Of a DNA stretch of 59,401 bases, positions 27,587 through 38,309 are shown one piece after another. This DNA is from Desulfotalea sp. (GTDB lineage: Bacteria > Desulfobacterota > Desulfobulbia > Desulfobulbales > Desulfocapsaceae), in contig NVXR01000019.1 in assembly GCA_002733995.1 (NCBI GenBank), positions 1 to 59,401 on the forward strand. The letters are read 5' to 3'. Both the position numbers and the translations under genes were made by a program. The notes under the pieces were generated by a model, which made no database searches, was not told where the DNA came from, and saw only the letters and a list, made by a program, of their open reading frames with translations. Position 1 is the first letter of the stretch, and each line of letters starts with the position of its first letter.

Positions 27587-28930
27587 TTATCTCCATTTCC
27601 ACTCGGTTTTTAGGTCGAGTTTCTTTTCTTCTTCATAGAAAATAACCTCGGTTCCATCGAATTCCCCAAACGGTACATACCACAAAACAACAGATACTGT
27701 GAGTTCGTCTTCGGTTAATTCTCTGCGAGTTTTTGTGCCAATTTGTGCATCTTTAAATGGATAGAGAATTTCAAAGGTTTCATGAACCCGAGCAAGAGGT
27801 GGGATACTTGTTTCTCTAAGCAGCCCGCTTTTTTCGTAAGGTCCACGACCCATTTCTTTACCCCTTCCAAAACGTCCAGGGAAAGGCATGTAAATTCTCT
27901 GTTCTTTGTAAATTTCTTTGTCATCACTTGTTTTAGCAGTCACTTCCAGGACTAGCCGGTTAGGAGTAGGTCAGCCGTCCGGGATGCCGTGTCCCGCCTT
28001 ATTGTAAATTTCAACATCTATGATGCCAATTGGCAGAACGCCTTCAGTCTTGTTCTTTCTCCAGAACAGTGATCTGGCATGCACAGTGACATCAACTGCC
28101 ATTTTAGCCATGGTCTCGTCCTGGTAGGACTGTATGTTATGGCCAAGCTCTGATTTGTGCATATGGCATTCTTGACAGGACTCACTGCCACCATGGGCTA
28201 CGTAGGCAAAGAGATAACTACCATATGCCGTGGCGCATTGAGATGGATGGTCAAGTTCAAAATTAGGACCTTGTCCATGGCATTGTCCGCAAAATATTGA
28301 CTCGCTCAGTGCGGGGGCAATGGCCATTTTACTGATTGTTTCGTCTTCATGTTCTCCTTCTTGAGAACCGTAAACGGTGTCATACTGAGGATAGCCATCC
28401 GCATATTTGTGGATGATGGCCATCTTGTTATGACAGACCATGCAACCGATATTGAGGCTGGCGATTGTTTCTTCAAGTGCTTCGGCCTCGTCTTCTTTAC
28501 CTGCGTTGCTGGCTTTCATCCAGGCGCGTATGGTTGCAACTATTTCTCTTGCGACCTCATCGGTCGCTTCATCAAGCTGGGGCAGGTGGCACTTCATGCA
28601 CATCATCAGACTTTCGACTGTGATGTCTGAGTCTTCTTTTACCCCAGAGTAGGGGAAAAGTTTCAGCCCTTTTTCAATGGCAGTAATGATAGTTGGTGCC
28701 GTGCGGGGGGAGCCGAGGATGGATTTGGAGTGCAGAGACTCAGACCATTGGTCGTGGGTCTCTTCATGGCATTCGATGCATCTGCTGGAGTCGTATCGCT
28801 GAGCAAGTTCAGCAATAGTTCTCGCTTTAGGCAGTGGATCTGGCTTTGGTCCCCCTGCACCAAATGCATTGAATGATACCAGCGTGCATGCTGCAATACA
28901 CGCTATAGCAGTTGTAAGAGTTTTTTTCAT
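27587..28930 (-). CDS. Exported pentaheme cytochrome c with in-frame UGA (candidate selenocysteine)
   Basis: ATG 28930 follows AGGAGGAAAC and begins a signal peptide (to about AFGA, residue 24). Five CxxCH haem sites lie at residues 51-55, 111-115, 163-167, 214-218 and 252-256. The frame meets TGA at 27971-27973 (codon 320) directly after AGHGIPDG, a conserved C-terminal motif of multihaem cytochromes, then continues in the same frame as PTPNRLVLEVTAKTSDDKE for 127 more codons to 27587. That tail looks fully protein-like. I read the UGA as selenocysteine or as a recent nonsense mutation; see findings. Full length would be 447 residues. It probably acts in periplasmic electron transfer. Confidence 0.75.
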
Positions 28931-29571
28931 GTTTCCTCCTGCATGTTGAGATGAAAGGATGTCCGATGCATATGCCGCTGGAATATTGCATTCAATATGA
29001 AATATCCGCAGTCGGCTTTTAGTAAAAACGAAAAAATATATTACAAATACTTGTGGTTGACGAGAGATGGCATTGAGTAACAACTTGCTGCTAGGAGCCT
29101 GTCTGAGGATAGCCTTTTGTCAAAATAATCCTGTTCTCGTCTGAGCTCCCTAATGGAAAAAAGTACAGAGTAATGTGTATATACCTAAGGGCTACTGCAT
29201 TGGTCAGGCAAAGTCAAATGTATTAAAAGATATGAGATGCTGGTGGGACGACTGATGTTTTGTTAGACGCGGATTGGAGATGGAGGCAATATGATGAGTG
29301 TTTGGTTGCTTTGTAGCAACAGCAATTTCCAATAGAGAGCAATGGAAATCCTAAGATACAAGTATGGAGATGAAAAACAATTGTGGGGTAGAGGAAAAGG
29401 TGCTTATCCCGTCTTACTTAGGAACTTTTTTTTGTTTTCTTTTATGGCAGACGAGATGTGTTGATTTCAACGAATTTTCGATGTAAAACCGTTATTATTG
29501 ATACCCGTCTTGATGGGGATCAGGGGGCATTACTGCATGATTAAAAGCAAGAAAACAAAGGGTGGTTTATA
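28931..29571. other. Intergenic region upstream of the IscU-like gene
   Basis: About 640 bp between divergent genes with no supported coding sequence. It contains copy 2 of the shared element at 29171-29185. Confidence 0.4.
29171..29185 (+). repeat. Shared 15-bp element, copy 2
   Basis: TAATGTGTATATACC, partner of the copy at 27133. Weaker similarity (ACTGC then TTGG/TTG) continues downstream of both copies. Confidence 0.3.
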
Positions 29572-29967
29572 ATGTCAGATACATTTGATTTCTGGAATGA
29601 TCATTCCACAGAGTATTTAGCTATGGCATACATGTGGGACAGAAGGAAACAGCTGGAAGAACCGGCAGGCTTCGGCAAGAAGACCGGGGATTGTGGTGAC
29701 ACCATTAGCATGTATCTGGATGTAAAAGATGGTGTGGTGCAGCAACTGTGTTTTGAGCTTGATGGTTGTATGAACACCAACGCCTGCAGTAACGTTGTTG
29801 CGCTAATGGCTGAAAACAAACCTGTTACGGCTGGGTGGGACATCACCCCTGCCCGGGTTATTGAATATCTAAGAACCCTGCCAGAAGATCATCAGCATTG
29901 TGCTGAACTCGCCGTTGGGACCTTTTATCTAACCCTGGCTGATTATGAGAAAAAGGTCTCTGCATAG
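29572..29967 (+). CDS. Iron-sulfur cluster scaffold protein, IscU/NifU-N-like
   Basis: The 131-residue protein has the IscU/NifU fold signatures: GDCGDTISMYLDV with the first conserved Cys and Asp, ELDGCMNTNACSNVVALM with the second cysteine region, and HCAELAVGTFYLTL with the last Cys. It is shorter and more divergent than housekeeping IscU, and the usual LPPVK chaperone site is not visible. It may assemble or hand on clusters for a particular pathway. There is no iscS or hsc gene nearby. GGGTGG lies before the ATG. Confidence 0.82.
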   Translation: MSDTFDFWNDHSTEYLAMAYMWDRRKQLEEPAGFGKKTGDCGDTISMYLDVKDGVVQQLCFELDGCMNTNACSNVVALMAENKPVTAGWDITPARVIEYLRTLPEDHQHCAELAVGTFYLTLADYEKKVSA

Positions 29968-29985
29968 ACCTGCTTCAGAACCTGT

Positions 29986-30216
29986 CTACTGGACAGGACC
30001 TTCCAGTGGCGCTTTGGTTTGCTGGTGGATCTCTCCGTTGCCCTGGGACATTTCGATTACATAAAGGGCGAAATGGTAATCCCTCTCTTGCGGGACTCCG
30101 GTGTATGTTGCGAGAAAAAGATCCGCCATTGTAAGAATAATTTCTTTGCAAGGCCCTGTCACTACCATGTTTTCAACGCTGTGTTTGCCGAGATGGAGAA
30201 TCGTAAATTTCACCAT
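29986..30216 (-). CDS. Small hypothetical protein
   Basis: A 76-residue frame with a strong AGGAG ribosome binding site before ATG 30216. The sequence [19 protein letters not shown] looks like a beta-strand-rich start with no signal peptide. I do not recognise a family. It is convergent with the IscU-like gene and 49 bp downstream of the PilZ-like gene on the same strand, so it may be co-transcribed with the latter. Confidence 0.5.
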
Positions 30217-30265
30217 GGTTGCTCCTGAATATTGTGATTTTTTTACCCTAAAGGAAAATCCGGTA

Positions 30266-31198
30266 TTACGGTAAGATATTTATCCCACGGGTGGCCGCAA
30301 TGGCTGCTAACTCTTGTAAATGAGCCCGCTGGGTTGTCGCAACTATTGATTCCATAACGGATGTTATCGTTCTGGTTGTAAGGCTGAATTCTACCCCACA
30401 ACAATATTCAATTCCCTGTCGTTTTCTCACCTTGGAAAGATGTTTGACTGTACTGTTGATTCTGGCACGTAACTCGTCATCAATGTAGAGTTTTAAAAAG
30501 AGTTGGTCGTCGAGTTTAAGCTCGCGGTGGATGTTTTTTTTAAGGGCGATAGCCATTCCTTTTCTACTGATGTCGATGGGGCTGGAACTCAGCTCGAAAA
30601 GGGCTCCATCCCGCTCAACTTCGACTATGAAGTCCTGCTTATCAGGGACCTTGGCCCGGAACTCCCGCGCATTAGGTTGGATAAGTAGTATGGAAGGGTA
30701 GGCAAGCTGCAGAACCGGAAGATCGTCAATCTTGGCGATGTTTCTAAAGGTCGTTCCCATTTCGACCCCAAACTCTTTGGTGAACATTCTGAGGATAACA
30801 GTTGTTGATTGTCTTAAGCGCAGGCTACCAAGGCCCGGCTCAAGGGGCAGGGCTATGATATGATCGAGTTCCAGAAGGTAGTCTCCTGTATTGTACTCAG
30901 GCTTGTCCTCCTCTTCCTCGTCATCATTTTCCTCTGTTTGCCTATCGCCGTTAGTAATGGGAGTAGGGGCGTTATCCTGAAGTCTTGAAAAGTAAAGATT
31001 CGGCATTTTGTCCAGTTCAACCTCGAGGATTTTCTCATCCAAAAGGGCTGTCTGTAAGAAGGGCAGAATCTCTTCTTCTTTAGTGAGAATCTCACCTTTG
31101 GCTATTTTATCTGTGAGCTCTGTTTTTGAGTAGGATGATGATGGAAAATAGAGCTGCAACAGTTCGCTTATCTCGTTATACATTGTCTTTTTTACCAT
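30266..31198 (-). CDS. PilZ-like domain protein
   Basis: In this 310-residue protein, residues 1-75 are helical, then an acidic low-complexity linker ([13 protein letters not shown]) leads to a beta-rich C-terminal half. There, REFRAKVPD and later [13 protein letters not shown] resemble the RxxxR and D/NxSxxG c-di-GMP-binding motifs of PilZ domains; the first motif is imperfect. If so it would be an effector for the c-di-GMP made by GGDEF proteins such as the one at 13750-14646. No membrane segment is seen. Domain assignment is moderate and biological output unknown. Confidence 0.6.
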
Positions 31199-31493
31199 AA
31201 AGAGGGCTGCATCTTTTCGGGGTGATCAGAACATCGTCTTGTTTTGAAATTATCGCAACAGAGGCAAAAATGGAAGAAACCTTTTGCAAAAGATGTTTTT
31301 GCCAGAATGTACTGTGGGTGATAAACGATGGAAGCTACGGGTTGTTGTTGCCAGAAAAAGCATGTAGAAACGGCTTACATCTGGGCGGGCCTTAGTTGAA
31401 CACTGTCAGTTTGACAACTTTGAACAGTTGTAAGAAGTAAAGATATATCCTGAGTCGTTTTTTTGGAAACGGGACCCTGTCCCGGGGAGATAC
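31199..31493. other. Intergenic region
   Basis: About 295 bp upstream of the PilZ-like gene and downstream of the mdh terminator. Nothing else was recognised. Confidence 0.35.
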
Positions 31494-31537
31494 GGACAAA
31501 AAAAATGGGTGACTGCAAGAAAGCAGTCACCCATTTT
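31494..31537 (-). terminator. Rho-independent terminator of mdh
   Basis: AAAATGGGTGACTGC at 31502-31516 and GCAGTCACCCATTTT at 31523-31537 pair perfectly around a 6-nt loop. On the minus strand a T run follows. Confidence 0.9.
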
Positions 31538-31566
31538 AGTACTCTATGCCCTTTTGAGGGTTAGAT

Positions 31567-32544
31567 TTACAGCAGGTCTGCGATGGCCGCTTTCTCGCCG
31601 AGAAGTTCGTCTTCGGTGGCCTTCATCATGCTTCGCTGGAAATCACTGATCTCAAGGCCTGTAACTTCTTTCCATTCGCCGTTTTCACAGGTGATTGGAC
31701 GTGAGTAGATTAATTCTTCTTCGATTCCGTAACTGTTGCCCATTGCGGGAACACCCATGCTCACCCAGCCACCGTCTGAACCGAGGGCCCAGCTTCGCAT
31801 GTGGTCAATGGCAGCTGATGCCGCAGATGCAGCACTGGAGGCGCCGCGAGCTTTGATGATTGCCGCTCCACGCTGTTGTACGGTAGGGATGAAGGTGTTG
31901 ACATACCAGTCGTTGTCGACCTTTTCTGTTACTGGGGTTCCGTCTACGGTGGCGTAGCTGATGTCTGGGAATTGGGTTGCAGAATGATTGCCCCAGACGA
32001 CCATTTTTTCAATTTTTGTTGAATGACTTGCGGTCTTTTCAGCAATTTGTGAAAGAGAACGGTTATGATCCAGTCGCATCATGGCGGTGAAGTTGCGGGG
32101 GTTGAGATCCGGTGCATTCTTCATGGCGATGAGGCAGTTGGTGTTGGCTGGATTACCAACAACCAGTATTTTAACGTCACGGCTTGCGTTTTCATTCAAC
32201 GCCTTACCCTGAACGGTGAAGATAGCTCCGTTAGCTTTCAGGAGGTCAGAACGCTCCATACCGGGACCGCGGGGTCTTGAACCGACAAGAAGACCGAAAT
32301 CGGCGTCTTTAAATGCGACGTTAGGGTCGTCGGTTGCAATAATACCAGCGACCAGTGGAAATGCACAGTCGTTGAGCTCCATAACAACCCCTTTGAGGGC
32401 GTTCATGGCAGGAGGTATTTCTAGAAGTTGAAGGATGACGGGCTGGTCTTTTCCTAGCATATCCCCGGCGGCTACCCGAAAAATAAGGGAATAACTGATT
32501 TGACCGGCGGCTCCGGTGATTGCGACACGTATTGGGGTTTTCAT
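31567..32544 (-). CDS. mdh: Malate dehydrogenase, type 2
   Basis: A 325-residue NAD-dependent enzyme of the cytosolic-type MDH branch. Its Rossmann motif is [15 protein letters not shown]. The active-site loop [15 protein letters not shown] carries substrate arginines, NPANTNCL and [12 protein letters not shown] follow, and the catalytic His is in [14 protein letters not shown] 32544 has AAGGAG before it; the frame upstream is ignored. It interconverts malate and oxaloacetate in central carbon metabolism. A strong terminator lies after the stop, so it is transcribed alone. Confidence 0.95.
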   Translation of the reverse strand: MKTPIRVAITGAAGQISYSLIFRVAAGDMLGKDQPVILQLLEIPPAMNALKGVVMELNDCAFPLVAGIIATDDPNVAFKDADFGLLVGSRPRGPGMERSDLLKANGAIFTVQGKALNENASRDVKILVVGNPANTNCLIAMKNAPDLNPRNFTAMMRLDHNRSLSQIAEKTASHSTKIEKMVVWGNHSATQFPDISYATVDGTPVTEKVDNDWYVNTFIPTVQQRGAAIIKARGASSAASAASAAIDHMRSWALGSDGGWVSMGVPAMGNSYGIEEELIYSRPITCENGEWKEVTGLEISDFQRSMMKATEDELLGEKAAIADLL

Positions 32545-32704
32545 TCTTTTTCTCCTTGACGAGGTTCTTGGATTATTACACAAAAACATTCTCTTAACCA
32601 GCAAACAGAACTAAGATAACATAATGTTACCTAGTAATCCAACCCCAAAGCGTCTTCCCGGGATAAATTCTTCAAAATTTATATCTCTTTGGAAGAGATC
32701 TTGC

Positions 32705-35700
32705 TTAAGTATCCGAATGTAAAGTGCTTCCGTAGCCGCCTCCCCCTGGAGTTTTGATGGTTATAGTATCGCCGGCTTCCAAAAAAACCTCATCATTTCC
32801 AGCGAGGCATCGTACCGTTCCGTCTTTTTTGGTAACGATGTTCTGTCCTTTCTTGCCCGGCAAGCCTCCCGCCAGACCATAGGGTTCTGTTTGCCTGTGG
32901 GAGGACAAGATGGTTGCTGTCATTGGTTCAAGAAAGCGAATTTTGCGGACGACCCCGTCACCCCCTGCAAATCTACCCGGGCCACCAGAGTCTTTTCTGA
33001 TTGCAAAGGATTCAACTCGTACAGGAAAACGATGCTCAACCACCTCCGGATCTGTCATGCGGGTATTGGTCATGTGGCTGTGTACTGCGCTGGTTCCCGG
33101 GTGATCAGGCCCGGCGCCGGTGCCTCCACATATTGTTTCATAATTTTGGTGGGTGGCATTGCCGTAAACAAAATTATTCATCGTACCTTGGGAAGAGGCA
33201 AGGATCCCTAGGGCGCCAAAAAGTGCATCGGTGATCCCCTGGGAAACCTCCGTGTTACCTGAAATCACAGCAGCTGGATATTCCGGATTGATCATGGATT
33301 GCTTAGGGATGATGAGTTTGAGTGGTTTCATGCATCCTTCGTTAAGTGGAATATTGTCAGCCACTAATGTTCTAAATACATAGAGAACCGCAGCCTTACA
33401 CACTCCTGCCGGGGCATTGTAGTTACCTTCGCTTTGGGGGGCGGTACCGCTAAAGTCGATGGTGGCCTCTCTCTTGATGCGGTCAACTGTTATCTTGACT
33501 GCGATATTTCGGCCTTCATCCATTGGATAATTGAAGCTACAGTCGTCGAGAACATCCACAACCCGGCGCACAGATTCTTCCGCATTATCCTGAACATGCG
33601 TCATGTATGCATGGACTACTTCGAGGCCGAAATTTTCTACCATCTTGCCTAGTTCAATAACACCTGTTGTGTTGGCTGCAATCTGTGCCGTGAGGTCGGC
33701 GATGTTCTGGTTAATGTTTCGGCAAGGATATTTGCCAGAGCCAAGGAGCTCACGGGTCTCTTGCTCTCGAAAGAAACCCTTTTCAACGAGGAGAAAGTTG
33801 TCAATGAGAACACCTTCTTCTTCAATATGTTTACTGTCAGGCGGGGAGGAGCCGGGGGTTCTGCCGCCGATATCTGCGTGGTGGCCTCTTGCCCCAAGAT
33901 AAAAAATAACTTCCTTCTCATTTTTTGCAAAAACGGGGGTGATAACTGTTACGTCCGGGAGGTGGGTGCCGCCATTATACGGCGCGTTGAGCATATAGAC
34001 ATTACCTGGTTCCATGGTTGAACCGTTCTCTCGGATCACGGTTTTAATAGATTCTCCCATGGAGCCTAAGTGCACAGGAACATGGGGGGCATTGGCTACT
34101 AGGTTGCCTTTCTGGTCGAAAAGGGCACAGGAGAAATCGAGGCGTTCTTTGATGTTGACCGAGTACGACGTGTTGGCAAGAGTTGCTCCCATCTGTTCGG
34201 CAATAGACATGAAAAGGTTGTTGAAGACCTCTAGCATTACAGGGTCAGCAGATGTACCCATGGCATGTTGTTTGGGACGTTCTGCGTATCTTTTTAGGAT
34301 GAGATTGTTGTGCATATCAAGCTCTGCTCGCCAGCCGGTCTCAACGACTATAGTTCCGGTTTTTTCCGCTATTATTGCAGGGCCTGTAATCTGCTGGTTA
34401 AGGCTGAGGTTGTCTCGTAAAAAGAGTGGGGCGCTTACTCGTTGACCAGCTGATTCTATGGTGATTGTGTCGTCTTGTTCACTGGGGATTGGTGATAGTG
34501 GTGCTAAAAAGGAGGTGTCATTTTCAACGGATTCACTATTGCCGACACCTTCAATAGAAAGAGCTTCGAGGATGATTGTCCTCTCTTTTGCTATAAAGCC
34601 AAAGCGTTGTAGATGGGCTTTCTCAAAATTGTCCTGCATGATATCAACGGTGGAGACATTTATTGGCAGGCTGCTATCCGTTCCTTCGTAGCGGATATGG
34701 CCCTTTGTGATAATTTCAATCTTGTCATCAGATACCCCCTGGGCGGCAATTTCTTGTTTTATTTCGCGGATAAATGGCAGGCAGTGGCGACTGACGTAGT
34801 CAAGAGTCTCCGGTGAGAGGGGCATTTCCAGCTGACTTTCGCGCATGGCCCGAATGTCAGCCAGGCCCATGCCATAGGCGGAGAGGACGCCTGCAAATGG
34901 ATGGATAAACACCTTTTTCATTCCCAGGGCGTCGGCGACAAGGCAGGCGTGTTGACCGCCAGCTCCACCGAAGCAGTTGAGGGTATACTCGGTGACGTCG
35001 TAGCCCCTTTGCACAGATATTTTTTTTATGGCATTGGCCATATTTTCAACGGCAATTCTTAGAAATCCCGTGGCAATCTGTTCTGGCGATTGCGGTTCTT
35101 GGCCTGTACTCGTTGCAATCTTTTGGGCGAGGGCCAGAAATTTTTGCAGGACCACGTCAGTATTGAGAGGTTCGTCCCCATTTGGGCCAAAAACTTCAGG
35201 GAAATATTTGGGCTGAATTTTGCCAAGCATCACGTTGCAGTCGGTGACGGTAAGTTCACCGCCGCGTCTGTAGCAGGCCGGTCCTGGATTTGCACCCGCA
35301 GATTGAGGCCCTACCCGATATCTGCAACCGTCGAAGTTGAGAAGCGAACCGCCGCCAGCTGCAACGGTATGGATGTGCATCATGGGCGCGCGCATACGAA
35401 TACCGGCAACCATGGTTTCAAAACTTCTCTCGTACTCACCATTGTAGTGGGTGACATCTGTCGAAGTGCCCCCCATGTCAAAGCCGATAAGCTTCGTAAC
35501 TCCTGCCATTGCAGCGGTTTTCACCATGCCGACTACACCACCGGCAGGGCCTGAAAGGATGGCATCTTTGCCCTGGAAGAGCTTGGCGTTGGTAAGGCCA
35601 CCGTTTGACTGCATAAACATGAGGTTGGGCCCGGAGTTATCCGTACAGTTGAGTTGCTCTGCGACAAGGTCAATATAACGCCGTAATATTGGAGAGAGGT

Positions 35701-36337
35701 AGCTGTCTACAACGGTTGTATCACCCCGGGATACAAGCTTCATAAGGGGGCTTACCTTGTGGCTTGTGGAAATCTGGGTAAAACCGATCTCCTTACTGAG
35801 TTCTGCGAGCCGTTGTTCGTGATCGGTAAAATGATACCCGTGCATCAAGACGATTGCGATAGCTCGAATTCCACGGTCAAACGCTTGTTGCAGGCCTTGT
35901 CTGGCCTTTGTTATTTCTAATTCTTGGATGATCTCCCCTGTTACAGAGAGGCGTTCGTCAATTTCAACGATATCTTCGTAGAGCATTTCCGGAAGGACGA
36001 TATGGCGGGCAAAGAGGTCTGGTCGGGTTTGGTAGCCGATGCGCAGGGCATCGCCAAAACCGCGGGTGATTGCCAGGAGAGTTCGGTCTCCTTTTCGTTC
36101 AAGTAAGGCGTTGGTTGCAACTGTGGTCCCCATTTTTACGGATTCAATAATGGCGCCAGGGATTGCTTCGGTTACAGCAAGACCAAGAAGATCACGGATT
36201 CCTTGAACTGCAGCATCTGAATATTTTTCCGGGTTTTCGGAGAGGAGTTTGTGGGTTATGAGCTTCCCTTCTGGGGTTTTCGCCACTACATCGGTAAAGG
36301 TTCCCCCCCGATCAATCCAAATTTGCCACTGTGCCAT
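32705..36337 (-). CDS. Hydantoinase/5-oxoprolinase, HyuA-HyuB fusion
   Basis: A 1210-residue protein starting at ATG 36337 ([18 protein letters not shown]). Residues 1-690 are the HyuA half, with DRGGTFTDV and [13 protein letters not shown] as phosphate-binding motifs of the ASKHA-like fold. From about 700 the HyuB half follows, with [32 protein letters not shown] and [16 protein letters not shown]. The full fusion is typical of ATP-dependent 5-oxoprolinases, which open 5-oxoproline to glutamate, but hydantoin or related cyclic amides cannot be excluded. The divergent TRAP transporter probably imports the substrate. An ATG with GGGAGACG upstream supports the start. Confidence 0.9.
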   Translation of the reverse strand: MAQWQIWIDRGGTFTDVVAKTPEGKLITHKLLSENPEKYSDAAVQGIRDLLGLAVTEAIPGAIIESVKMGTTVATNALLERKGDRTLLAITRGFGDALRIGYQTRPDLFARHIVLPEMLYEDIVEIDERLSVTGEIIQELEITKARQGLQQAFDRGIRAIAIVLMHGYHFTDHEQRLAELSKEIGFTQISTSHKVSPLMKLVSRGDTTVVDSYLSPILRRYIDLVAEQLNCTDNSGPNLMFMQSNGGLTNAKLFQGKDAILSGPAGGVVGMVKTAAMAGVTKLIGFDMGGTSTDVTHYNGEYERSFETMVAGIRMRAPMMHIHTVAAGGGSLLNFDGCRYRVGPQSAGANPGPACYRRGGELTVTDCNVMLGKIQPKYFPEVFGPNGDEPLNTDVVLQKFLALAQKIATSTGQEPQSPEQIATGFLRIAVENMANAIKKISVQRGYDVTEYTLNCFGGAGGQHACLVADALGMKKVFIHPFAGVLSAYGMGLADIRAMRESQLEMPLSPETLDYVSRHCLPFIREIKQEIAAQGVSDDKIEIITKGHIRYEGTDSSLPINVSTVDIMQDNFEKAHLQRFGFIAKERTIILEALSIEGVGNSESVENDTSFLAPLSPIPSEQDDTITIESAGQRVSAPLFLRDNLSLNQQITGPAIIAEKTGTIVVETGWRAELDMHNNLILKRYAERPKQHAMGTSADPVMLEVFNNLFMSIAEQMGATLANTSYSVNIKERLDFSCALFDQKGNLVANAPHVPVHLGSMGESIKTVIRENGSTMEPGNVYMLNAPYNGGTHLPDVTVITPVFAKNEKEVIFYLGARGHHADIGGRTPGSSPPDSKHIEEEGVLIDNFLLVEKGFFREQETRELLGSGKYPCRNINQNIADLTAQIAANTTGVIELGKMVENFGLEVVHAYMTHVQDNAEESVRRVVDVLDDCSFNYPMDEGRNIAVKITVDRIKREATIDFSGTAPQSEGNYNAPAGVCKAAVLYVFRTLVADNIPLNEGCMKPLKLIIPKQSMINPEYPAAVISGNTEVSQGITDALFGALGILASSQGTMNNFVYGNATHQNYETICGGTGAGPDHPGTSAVHSHMTNTRMTDPEVVEHRFPVRVESFAIRKDSGGPGRFAGGDGVVRKIRFLEPMTATILSSHRQTEPYGLAGGLPGKKGQNIVTKKDGTVRCLAGNDEVFLEAGDTITIKTPGGGGYGSTLHSDT

Positions 36338-36644
36338 GGATACGTCTCCCTTTGTATAATGTCGTATTTGCATGATTATTCGTGCTGATGAATGAATTAC
36401 ATGACAAAAATGTATTGCATTTTGAAAATATGTCGATAAAATGTCAGTATAAGGAAATAATGGCAAGGATGTATTGAAAAGTCAACGGTCTTGTTTGAAT
36501 TCCTGGTTTTCTGCAGAACAAATGCAAGGTGTAAGGCCTTTTACGAGAAGAGTATTTTTGCTCAAAGGGCAATTCATAGGTGGGCTTCCAGGCTTGTGGA
36601 GAGTAGCTGGAAGGAGTTGTTAAACACAAAAAAGAGGTGGGTTT
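36338..36644. promoter_or_regulatory. Divergent promoter region of oxoprolinase and TRAP genes
   Basis: About 307 bp, AT-rich in its left half. CAAAAATGTATTGCATTTTG at 36405-36424 is an imperfect palindrome and a possible operator for the MarR-type regulator encoded at the end of the locus. No coding sequence is seen. Confidence 0.4.
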
Positions 36645-37628
36645 ATGAAGGTAAGAAAACAATTGGTTTTGACATTGATTGCTATAACTGTAGGTCTGGG
36701 CATGGGCTGTGTTGCGATGGCAGCAACCTGGGATATGCCAACTCCTTACCCGGATAAAACCTTCCATACGCAGAATATAGCGATTTTTGCTGAAGACGTA
36801 AAAGTTGCAACTGCAGGTGGGTTGAAAATTAATATCCACTCCGCTGGATCACTTTTCAAACATCCAGAAATTAAGAATGCGGTGCGTGGTGGGCAGGTGC
36901 CCATAGGCGAATTTTTTCTATCACTTCTCTCCAACGAAAATGCAGTTTTTGGTGCAGATTCTCAGCCTTTCCTTGCCACAAATTATGAAGATGCCATGAC
37001 GTTATGGGAGGCCCAGCGGCCAATCGTTGCGAAACTTCTAGATAAGCAAGGTCTCATGGTGCTTTTCTCTGTTCCGTGGCCACCACAGGGGCTGTATACA
37101 AAAAAAGCAATCAACACTGTAGCTGATCTCAAAGGCATGAAATTTAGGGCATATAATGCGACCCTTGAGTTGTTCGCAAATAAAATTGGTGCGGCACCTA
37201 CTCAGGTTGAGGTTCCTGATGTTGCCCAGGCATTTGCCACAGGTCGGGTGGAGGCAATGATCACCTCTCCGTCTACAGGTGCCAATTCCAAGGCGTGGGA
37301 TTTTGTAACTCACTACACCAATATCCAGGCTTGGTTACCAAAAAACATTGTTGTCGTGGGTAAGAAAGCCTTTAGAAAACTTGATAAGAAAACCCAGGAG
37401 GCCGTGCTTACAGCTGCAAAGGCGGCTGAACTCAGGGGCTGGGAGATGAGTAAGAAAGAGACGGCAGATAAAACAGCTATTCTAAAAGACAATGGTATTT
37501 TAGTTGTTACGCCAAGTGAAGAACTTATGTCAGGTCTTAAAGAAATTGGTGCAGAAATGATTGTTGATTGGACAAAATCTGCAGGTCCTGAGGGAGAGGC
37601 CTTGCTAGAGGCCTACCACGGCAAATAG
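36645..37628 (+). CDS. TRAP transporter substrate-binding protein (DctP)
   Basis: A 327-residue exported protein. A signal peptide spans residues 1-27 (cleavage near CVAMAATW). The DctP fold shows HSAGSLFKHPEIKNAVRGGQVPIGEF, the conserved LKGMKFRAYNATLELF, and QAFATGRVEAMITSP with the substrate-binding Arg region. With DctQ and DctM just downstream it forms a sodium- or proton-coupled uptake system. The divergent oxoprolinase suggests a small cyclic amide or carboxylate as substrate; that is inference. The ribosome binding site is GAGGTGGG. Confidence 0.93.
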   Translation: MKVRKQLVLTLIAITVGLGMGCVAMAATWDMPTPYPDKTFHTQNIAIFAEDVKVATAGGLKINIHSAGSLFKHPEIKNAVRGGQVPIGEFFLSLLSNENAVFGADSQPFLATNYEDAMTLWEAQRPIVAKLLDKQGLMVLFSVPWPPQGLYTKKAINTVADLKGMKFRAYNATLELFANKIGAAPTQVEVPDVAQAFATGRVEAMITSPSTGANSKAWDFVTHYTNIQAWLPKNIVVVGKKAFRKLDKKTQEAVLTAAKAAELRGWEMSKKETADKTAILKDNGILVVTPSEELMSGLKEIGAEMIVDWTKSAGPEGEALLEAYHGK

Positions 37629-37715
37629 GATTGTCGGGCCATCGGTGGGTGGCTCGTTAAAGGTTTATGTAGGGCGAGTTCATCGCTTAGGTGTGTTAAT
37701 TTCATTGGAGAGTAA

Positions 37716-38306
37716 ATGCGTTACTTGTTGGATGGCCTGTATAAAACGAGTTGCTGGCTGGCGGCGGCTTCTATTGGTGCGATTTGTTTACTGGTCGTTA
37801 CACAGGTCTTTCTTAATGTTCTTGATCGCCTGAGTACTCTTATACTGGGGAGTGCCATTGGTTTGACCATTCCTTCCTATTCTGATTTTACCGGCTTTTT
37901 GCTTGCTGCCGCTTCGTTTATGTCTCTTGCATATACCCTGCGGGAAGGTGCTCATATACGGGTTGTGCTGGTTCTTGGGCATCTGCCGGTAAAGTTACGC
38001 AAGTTGGCCGAGGTCTGGTGCGTTTGTTTTGCCTTGTTTATCGCGGGCTATTTTAGCTGGTATACGGCAAAACTCACCTTTGAATCATATAGTTATCACG
38101 ATCTGTCTTCGGGGATGGTTGCCGTTCCAATCTGGATTCCCCAGTCATTTATGTTGCTGGGTTTGCTGATTCTCTCTATTGCGCTCCTCGATGAATTGGT
38201 GACGGTTTTACGCGGGCGGGAGCCGAGTTATGGAGAAAAAGGAGAAAAGTTGCTTGTTAAGGAAAATGGTTCAGCAGGTGGTGTTGATGTGGAAGGGGAG
38301 ATATAA
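37716..38306 (+). CDS. TRAP transporter small membrane subunit (DctQ)
   Basis: The 196-residue inner-membrane protein has four hydrophobic segments near residues 12-32, 50-75, 90-118 and 138-165. The DctQ motif is TLREGAHIRVVLVLGHLP. The C-terminal 30 residues are charged and cytoplasmic. It links the binding protein to the large permease. GGAGAG lies before ATG 37716, and the next gene starts 3 bp after its stop, so translation is coupled. Confidence 0.92.
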   Translation: MRYLLDGLYKTSCWLAAASIGAICLLVVTQVFLNVLDRLSTLILGSAIGLTIPSYSDFTGFLLAAASFMSLAYTLREGAHIRVVLVLGHLPVKLRKLAEVWCVCFALFIAGYFSWYTAKLTFESYSYHDLSSGMVAVPIWIPQSFMLLGLLILSIALLDELVTVLRGREPSYGEKGEKLLVKENGSAGGVDVEGEI

Positions 38307-38309
38307 AAG

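Noticed and set aside
27587..27943. Separate small protein downstream of the cytochrome
   Set aside because: It is in the same frame as the cytochrome, has no ribosome binding site, and the codons between it and the UGA are also protein-like, so it is the cytochrome C-terminus.
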